Source of the DNA: Alteromonas oceanisediminis
Lineage (GTDB): Bacteria; Pseudomonadota; Gammaproteobacteria; Enterobacterales; Alteromonadaceae
NCBI RefSeq assembly: GCF_018474025.1
Contig: NZ_JAHCTA010000006.1
Coordinates: 192,041 to 256,040, forward strand
Length of the DNA stretch: 64,000 bases
Reading direction: 5' to 3'
Both the position numbers and the translations under genes were made by a program. This document shows positions 59,618 through 64,000 of this stretch, piece after piece. The notes below the pieces were generated by a model, which saw only the letters and a program-made list of their open reading frames with translations, did no database searches and was not told where the DNA came from. Position 1 is the first letter of the stretch; each line of letters opens with the position of its first letter.

Positions 59618-60340
59618 TCAGTCCGCGGGTTGCGACCGCCATAAACAGCTGCCCCCCTCTTTTTCAACCACATTTAAGCGAGTTTCATGTTGTTCTAATT
59701 CATCGGCCGTTGCTCGAATAACCTTAAAGGTCAATGCACTGCGGTCAATGGCGCGCTTCTCATCTTCATCATACTGAGCACTGTCATTTGACTGCTTACC
59801 GGCTAAGTTGAGTTTGGTTTGACCACCGGTCATGATGAGGTAAACGTCGGCTAAAATTTCTGCATCCAACAAAGCGCCGTGCAGGGTTCGGTGGCCATTC
59901 TCTATGCCATAACGTTTGCACAATGCGTCAAGGTTATTTTTTTGACCTGGGTGCATTTTCCGCGCTAGTTGGAGTGTATCTAACACATCACAAATATCCG
60001 CGGTGCGAATATCGGTGACACTGGGTGTCATAGCAAACTCAAAATCCATGAACCCCACGTCAAACGGCGCGTTGTGAATAACCAGTTGGGCACCGCGAAT
60101 AAAGGCGACAAAATCCTGTGCGATGTCTTCGAACAGTGGCTTATCACGCAAAAACTCGTTGGTGATGCCGTGCACGTCAATTGCTTCCTGTTCAATTTCA
60201 CGCTGTGGATTAATGTAAACGTGAAAATGATTACCCGTTAGCTTTCGATCAAGTAGCTCAACACAACCGATTTCAATAATGCGATGCCCTTCTTTCGGAT
60301 CGATACCGGTTGTTTCTGTATCTAAAATTATTTGTCGCAT
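59618..60340 (-). CDS. dnaQ: DNA polymerase III epsilon subunit (3'-5' proofreading exonuclease)
   Basis: 240 residues from ATG 60340. DEDDh exonuclease: Exo[10 protein letters not shown] (D and E of the metal site) at 4-12, ExoII region [12 protein letters not shown] (~95-106), and [14 protein letters not shown] (~160-173, ExoIII). C-terminal tail binds the polymerase alpha subunit. Divergent from rnhA with 83 bases between start codons, as in E. coli. Confidence 0.95.
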   Translation of the reverse strand: MRQIILDTETTGIDPKEGHRIIEIGCVELLDRKLTGNHFHVYINPQREIEQEAIDVHGITNEFLRDKPLFEDIAQDFVAFIRGAQLVIHNAPFDVGFMDFEFAMTPSVTDIRTADICDVLDTLQLARKMHPGQKNNLDALCKRYGIENGHRTLHGALLDAEILADVYLIMTGGQTKLNLAGKQSNDSAQYDEDEKRAIDRSALTFKVIRATADELEQHETRLNVVEKEGGSCLWRSQPAD

Positions 60341-60423
60341 CGTATTCAACTCGTCATTTACTCTACATTTACGCTAGTATACCCGACCCTGAAAATGACT
60401 CCATGCAGAAGAGGCCGCAAAGG

Positions 60424-60885
60424 ATGAAAAAAGTACAACTATTTACGGATGGATCATGTCTGGGCAATCCTGGCCCCGGCGGATACGGTGTGGTTTTGGT
60501 CTTTAATCAACACAGTAAAGAGCTCTCTCAGGGCTATACCCTGACCACCAATAATCGCATGGAATTGCTGGCCACCATCGTCGGTTTACAATCGTTGACA
60601 CAGCGCTGTGACGTTGTGCTCACCACCGACAGCCAGTACGTAAAGAATGGCATCAATCAATGGATCCATAACTGGAAACGCAATGGTTGGCGCACCGCAG
60701 CCAAGCAACCTGTCAAAAACGCTGATTTATGGCAACGGCTGGATAAGGCTGTTCAAGCGCACAATGTCGACTGGCGTTGGGTTAAAGGTCATTCTGGCCA
60801 TCCTGAAAACGAACGCTGCGACGCGTTAGCTCGTGCCGCTGCAGAATCGGCTAATCGTATCGACGATACCGGCTACGTTGCATAA
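60424..60885 (+). CDS. rnhA: Ribonuclease HI
   Basis: 153 residues from ATG 60424 (typical length; an ATG at 60403 would add 7 residues). It degrades RNA in RNA-DNA hybrids. Active-site acidic residues: D in [17 protein letters not shown] in [10 protein letters not shown] in TTDSQYV, and D in [21 protein letters not shown] carries the catalytic His. Divergent from dnaQ. Confidence 0.95.
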   Translation: MKKVQLFTDGSCLGNPGPGGYGVVLVFNQHSKELSQGYTLTTNNRMELLATIVGLQSLTQRCDVVLTTDSQYVKNGINQWIHNWKRNGWRTAAKQPVKNADLWQRLDKAVQAHNVDWRWVKGHSGHPENERCDALARAAAESANRIDDTGYVA

Positions 60886-60894
60886 TGCCTTTAC

Positions 60895-61881
60895 TTACCA
60901 CGTCACCACCAGTTTCCCCATGCTGTCATTCGCCTCTAAGCGTCGATGAGTTTCCGCGATGCGCTCGACAGCGTAGATGGTGTCGAGATTGACGACGAGT
61001 TCGCCAGAATTAAAATCAGCATGAAACGCCTGCATGAATTGGGCTACGAGATCACGCTTATACGCTTTGCAACGATTGCGTAAAGTGGAACCCCGCAAGG
61101 TTGCCCGCTTGGATAGCAGCTTCGCCATATCCAGCGCATCGGCGTAGCGCCCCGCTAGCATGGCGAGATAAATAATGGTTCCGTCCGTGTTCAACACTGA
61201 GAGGTTTCGATTTAGGTAATCTCCGCCAACAAAATCAAGCACAACATCAGCGGCAAAATGATTACGCGTAAGTTCATCAGCAAAGTCATTTTGCCGATAA
61301 TTGATTAGATGACTCGCCCCCATTGCCTCACACAGCGACAGCTTTTCCGCACTTGATGCGGTGACGGCGATTTCACATCCGCGCTTTTTTGCCAGTTGGA
61401 TTGCGGCCAATCCAACGCCGCTGGCGCCAGCATGAATGAGTACTCGCTGCCCTTGGCGCAATTGACCCAAGCCGAAAAGGCTCTGATAAGCCGTTAGAAA
61501 TACCTCCGGTAAACCTGCGGCTTGTTCAAATGACAGTGATGTGGGTATTGGCATTGCGTGTGCGGCGTCCATGATGGCGAACTCCGCGTACCCGCCTCCA
61601 TCAACAAGCCCGCACACCGGATCGCCGATGTTCCAGTCACTCACCTCAGCGCCAACCGCATCAATCACGCCAGATACTTCAAGACCTAACACGTGACTGT
61701 GCCCGGGCGGCGCCGGGTATTTGCCCTGTCGTTGCAACGTGTCTGCCCGATTAATCCCGAACGCACGAACGTTGACTCGCAGTTCATTCTTATCAGGTAC
61801 AGGCATTTCGCACGCTTGCAAGAAAAGACTTGAATCACGCAAGGTCGTTTGGTCAGTCGGATCGAAATCTATGTAGCGCAT
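60895..61881 (-). CDS. NAD(P)H:quinone oxidoreductase (zinc-independent MDR family)
   Basis: 328 residues from ATG 61881 (GGGAGG 7 bases ahead; earlier in-frame starts at 61920/61887 rejected). Medium-chain reductase: GINRADTLQRQGKYPAPPG, HVLGLEVSG, the nucleotide motif HAGASGVGLAAIQLAK, and TIYLAMLAGRYADA. No zinc-ligand Cys cluster, so the quinone-oxidoreductase/TP53I3 (PIG3) subfamily. Substrate not predicted. Only 9 bases from the rnhA stop. Confidence 0.9.
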   Translation of the reverse strand: MRYIDFDPTDQTTLRDSSLFLQACEMPVPDKNELRVNVRAFGINRADTLQRQGKYPAPPGHSHVLGLEVSGVIDAVGAEVSDWNIGDPVCGLVDGGGYAEFAIMDAAHAMPIPTSLSFEQAAGLPEVFLTAYQSLFGLGQLRQGQRVLIHAGASGVGLAAIQLAKKRGCEIAVTASSAEKLSLCEAMGASHLINYRQNDFADELTRNHFAADVVLDFVGGDYLNRNLSVLNTDGTIIYLAMLAGRYADALDMAKLLSKRATLRGSTLRNRCKAYKRDLVAQFMQAFHADFNSGELVVNLDTIYAVERIAETHRRLEANDSMGKLVVTW

Positions 61882-61991
61882 AATCATTCCCTCCCGTGCA
61901 GATAGTTGAGAGCGCGGCACAGAAGGTTACTGTGCTTAACGTCGGGTTTGCGTATAATCACGCCACAATTCTATCATCAAAAACAAAGTCT

Positions 61992-63179
61992 ATGTCTGCC
62001 ACATTAGTGTTACACCCTGAGCGAGAAAAATCGCTGCTGCGCCGCCATCCCTGGGTTTTTGAAGGTGCAGTTAACCGAATCAAAGGTCAATGTTCGGTCG
62101 GTGATACGGTTGATATTGTGTCGTCGAAAGGCAAATGGTTAGCACGAGGCGCATTTTCGCCTCAATCGCAGATACGCGCTCGTGTGTGGACGTTCGACAA
62201 GAATGAAAGTGTCGACAATGCATTTTTCTGCCGAAAAATTGAACGTTGCATCGCTCAGCGGGCAGCCGTGGTCGCTTTATCGCAAACCACGGGTTATCGC
62301 TTAGTTGCTGGAGAGTCAGACGATCTTCCGGGTATCACCGTGGATGTATACGCCAATGTTGTGGTTGTGCAACTGCTCTCAGCCGGCGCAGAGAAGCAGC
62401 GCGGAAAAATCCTTTGGGCGCTGAAACGGTTTTTTCCTGATAGCGTGATCCACGAGCGAAGCGATGTCGCGGTGCGTGAAAAAGAAGGTTTATCGCCTGT
62501 CGTCGAAACTCATCAGGGTGAACTGCCACGCGAGGTCACTATATCAGAGCACGGTATCCAGATTATCGTTGATTTAGTTGATGGTCACAAAACCGGCTTT
62601 TACCTTGATCAGCGCGAAAATCGTGCCATCGTTGGCCGATACGCAACCGGTAAAACACTGCTGAATTGCTTTTGCTACACCGGCACTTTCGCCAGTCATG
62701 CACTGAAAGCAGGCGCGACACATGTGACGAACGTCGATGTTTCAGCGCATGCATTAGCCACAGCCAGACGCAACTTAGCCATCAATAATCTAAGCGATGA
62801 ACAGGCAGAATTTGTTGAAAAAGATGTGTTTAATTTATTGCGTGACTTCCGCGATGAAAAGCGTCAATTTGGCGTGGTGGTGCTGGACCCACCAAAATTC
62901 GTTGATAGTAAAGCCACGTTGAAACGCGCAGCGCGTGGTTATAAAGACATCAATCTTTACGGCATTCAAGCCGTGGAACCCGGCGGTTACTTAGCCACTT
63001 TTAGTTGTTCAGGACTCATGCCTGCGGATTTATTCGCTAAAATTGTTGCCGATGCGGCGCTTGATGCAAAACGAGACGTCAAGATATTGCAGCGACTGGA
63101 GCAAGCGCCTGATCACGCCGTATCAAGCAACTATCCGGAAGGGTACTATCTAAAGGGGCTACTCTGCCAGGTGTGGTAA
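61992..63179 (+). CDS. rlmI: 23S rRNA (cytosine-1962-C5)-methyltransferase RlmI
   Basis: 395 residues from ATG 61992, matching E. coli RlmI length. PUA domain N-terminal (RRHPWVFEGAVNRIKG at ~17-32, WLARGAFSPQSQIRARVW), then a Rossmann methyltransferase: VDLVDGHKTGFYLDQRENR at ~190-208, NCFCYTGTFASHAL, VVLDPPKFV (NPPY-like motif), and SCSGL with the catalytic Cys. Ends 2 bases from the convergent PilZ gene. Confidence 0.94.
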   Translation: MSATLVLHPEREKSLLRRHPWVFEGAVNRIKGQCSVGDTVDIVSSKGKWLARGAFSPQSQIRARVWTFDKNESVDNAFFCRKIERCIAQRAAVVALSQTTGYRLVAGESDDLPGITVDVYANVVVVQLLSAGAEKQRGKILWALKRFFPDSVIHERSDVAVREKEGLSPVVETHQGELPREVTISEHGIQIIVDLVDGHKTGFYLDQRENRAIVGRYATGKTLLNCFCYTGTFASHALKAGATHVTNVDVSAHALATARRNLAINNLSDEQAEFVEKDVFNLLRDFRDEKRQFGVVVLDPPKFVDSKATLKRAARGYKDINLYGIQAVEPGGYLATFSCSGLMPADLFAKIVADAALDAKRDVKILQRLEQAPDHAVSSNYPEGYYLKGLLCQVW

Positions 63180-63181
63180 CG

Positions 63182-63484
63182 CTATTTCATCTCGGTGATT
63201 TCGACGCCAACGATACAGGCGTCGTCACCCTCAGGCACACATCGCACGACTTTGGCACGTGCTGACAGTGACGGAATTTGACTGCTGGTTGACTCAATCG
63301 ACACTGACACTTGCGTGCCCAGTTCGACTGAGCTTTCTGCCACTTCTAACGACATTCCGGTAGCGCTGATATCGCGACAGATAGCCTGTAATGTGCGGCT
63401 CGATTCATTGTCGTTGATGGTCATTTCACACGGCGAATTAATCATCATCCGGAAGAAATTACGCTTGTCGTCATATCCTAGCAT
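63182..63484 (-). CDS. Small PilZ-domain protein
   Basis: 100 residues, essentially a lone PilZ domain. Both c-di-GMP motifs are present: RNFFR at about 8-12 (RxxxR) and DISATGMSL (DxSxxG). No other domain, so an adaptor acting on a partner when c-di-GMP binds. Second PilZ protein in the window (first at 26637). Function target unknown. Confidence 0.85.
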   Translation of the reverse strand: MLGYDDKRNFFRMMINSPCEMTINDNESSRTLQAICRDISATGMSLEVAESSVELGTQVSVSIESTSSQIPSLSARAKVVRCVPEGDDACIVGVEITEMK

Positions 63485-63552
63485 TACTGCATCTCCAAAA
63501 CCGTGGTCGAATTCCTGTTCAAGTTATAGGGCGCTATGCGGCCGTTGTCAAT

Positions 63553-64000
63553 CTAGAAATTTGCCAGATGGTTTTCAATCCGCTTTGCCGAGATGGGATA
63601 TTGAGTGCCCAATTGCTGCGCAAACAACGAAACCCGAAACTCTTCGATCATCCAGCGAGTTTCAAGCAGCGCTGGCGGTATTTCTGCATGCAGGCGATAG
63701 GCATCACATTTTTGCTGAAACAGCGTCGTTACTTTTTCTATTGCCAGCGCATGCAGGCGATCACGATTGGGATCGATATGGACTTTTTCTAACCGCTTTT
63801 GCAATGCACTTAAGTACCGTTGCCAGTCATTTAGTCGTCCAGCACCGATATCACTCACAAAACCGGGATACACCAGGCGTTGCAGATGAGACTTAATATC
63901 TGCCATCGCGTTAATAGATCGTATATCGATTTTGCCTTTTAACGCTTTCTGGATCGCCGCAGCAATGACGAGCCCCTTTTCTGCACTAAGGGCTATTTGG
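63553..64000 (-). CDS. hrpA: ATP-dependent RNA helicase HrpA, C-terminal part (partial)
   Basis: The open frame runs without a stop from the window edge to TAA at 63553; an internal ATG at 63906 is not a start. The visible ~148 residues are the DUF3418-type C-terminal end of HrpA: KSHLQRLVYPGFVSDIGAG, RYLSALQKRLEKVHIDPNRDR, and EEFRVSLFAQQLGTQYPIS. HrpA is a DEAH-box helicase acting in translation and mRNA processing. Helicase core is outside the window. Confidence 0.85.
   Translation of the reverse strand, partial: QIALSAEKGLVIAAAIQKALKGKIDIRSINAMADIKSHLQRLVYPGFVSDIGAGRLNDWQRYLSALQKRLEKVHIDPNRDRLHALAIEKVTTLFQQKCDAYRLHAEIPPALLETRWMIEEFRVSLFAQQLGTQYPISAKRIENHLANF

Noticed and set aside
63553-63906. 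Separate small protein starting at ATG 63906
   Set aside because: The frame continues open to the window edge and matches the C-terminal end of HrpA; the ATG is internal.
1-64000. CRISPR arrays, prophage genes or known defence modules
   Set aside because: No regular repeat-spacer pattern and no integrase, capsid, restriction or nuclease-effector genes were recognised.

Overview
The window reads as a chromosome segment of a marine gammaproteobacterium, most likely Alteromonadales (Alteromonas/Aestuariibacter/Glaciecola-like). This rests on the two ~975-residue TonB-dependent receptors with Alteromonas-style plugs, several LytS/LytTR two-component pairs, the yejK-yejL-yejM and dnaQ-rnhA arrangements, and lineage families such as TIGR03503, DUF6279, DUF2058 and VC2046/SO_2500. 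The assignment is by family recognition only; no search was run. Coding density is high, and many convergent neighbours end within a few bases of each other or overlap.

Layout. (1) The left edge (1-253, minus) carries two tiny double-glycine-leader peptides that look like class IIb bacteriocin precursors; the first runs off the window. (2) 683-3498: a succinyl-CoA/3-oxoacid CoA-transferase pair and a DEAD-box helicase. (3) 4498-16488: a signalling and nutrient-uptake locus made of LytS kinase + LytTR regulator, TonB receptor 1, a divergent lipoprotein + orphan LytTR regulator, a secreted S41 protease lipoprotein, and TonB receptor 2. The inference is regulated uptake of a peptide-like or other polymer-derived substrate. 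(4) 16646-26101: small proteins, an EF-hand protein, tRNA hydroxylase TrhO, a receiver-TPR regulator coupled to a lipoprotein, a DMT permease, a DUF6279 lipoprotein, phosphofructokinase, and a second LytS/LytTR pair. (5) 26155-34602: an Mpo1-like protein, a PilZ protein, an M61 aminopeptidase, an M23 peptidase behind a tandem pterin-synthase-like protein, yejK / yejL-yejM, and gmhB. (6) 34604-39318: a valine-degradation operon (mmsA, acyl-CoA dehydrogenase, 3-hydroxyisobutyryl-CoA hydrolase, mmsB) with a palindromic operator in front that resembles LiuR sites. (7) 39652-51188: a second receiver-TPR protein, a second HIBADH-like reductase, glutathione peroxidase, D-lactate dehydrogenase, CmoM, a Nif3-like protein, a thioesterase, DUF2058, topA and astB. 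(8) 51242-64000: a large Ig-repeat lipoprotein, a dicarboxylate/amino-acid symporter, a 197-bp MITE, a secreted EF-hand protein, lolD-lolE, two tRNA-Asp genes, a TIGR03503 protein, dnaQ/rnhA, a quinone oxidoreductase, rlmI, a PilZ protein and the C-terminal end of hrpA, which runs off the right edge.

The most noteworthy non-routine items are the bacteriocin-like microgenes at the left edge, the TonB receptor/LytTR/S41 protease locus, a compact cluster of three RNA hairpins at 10011-10085, the intact-looking MITE at 55094-55290 with perfect 18-bp ends and a 4-bp target duplication, and the operator in front of mmsA. Nothing in the window is a recognisable prophage, CRISPR array or classical defence island.
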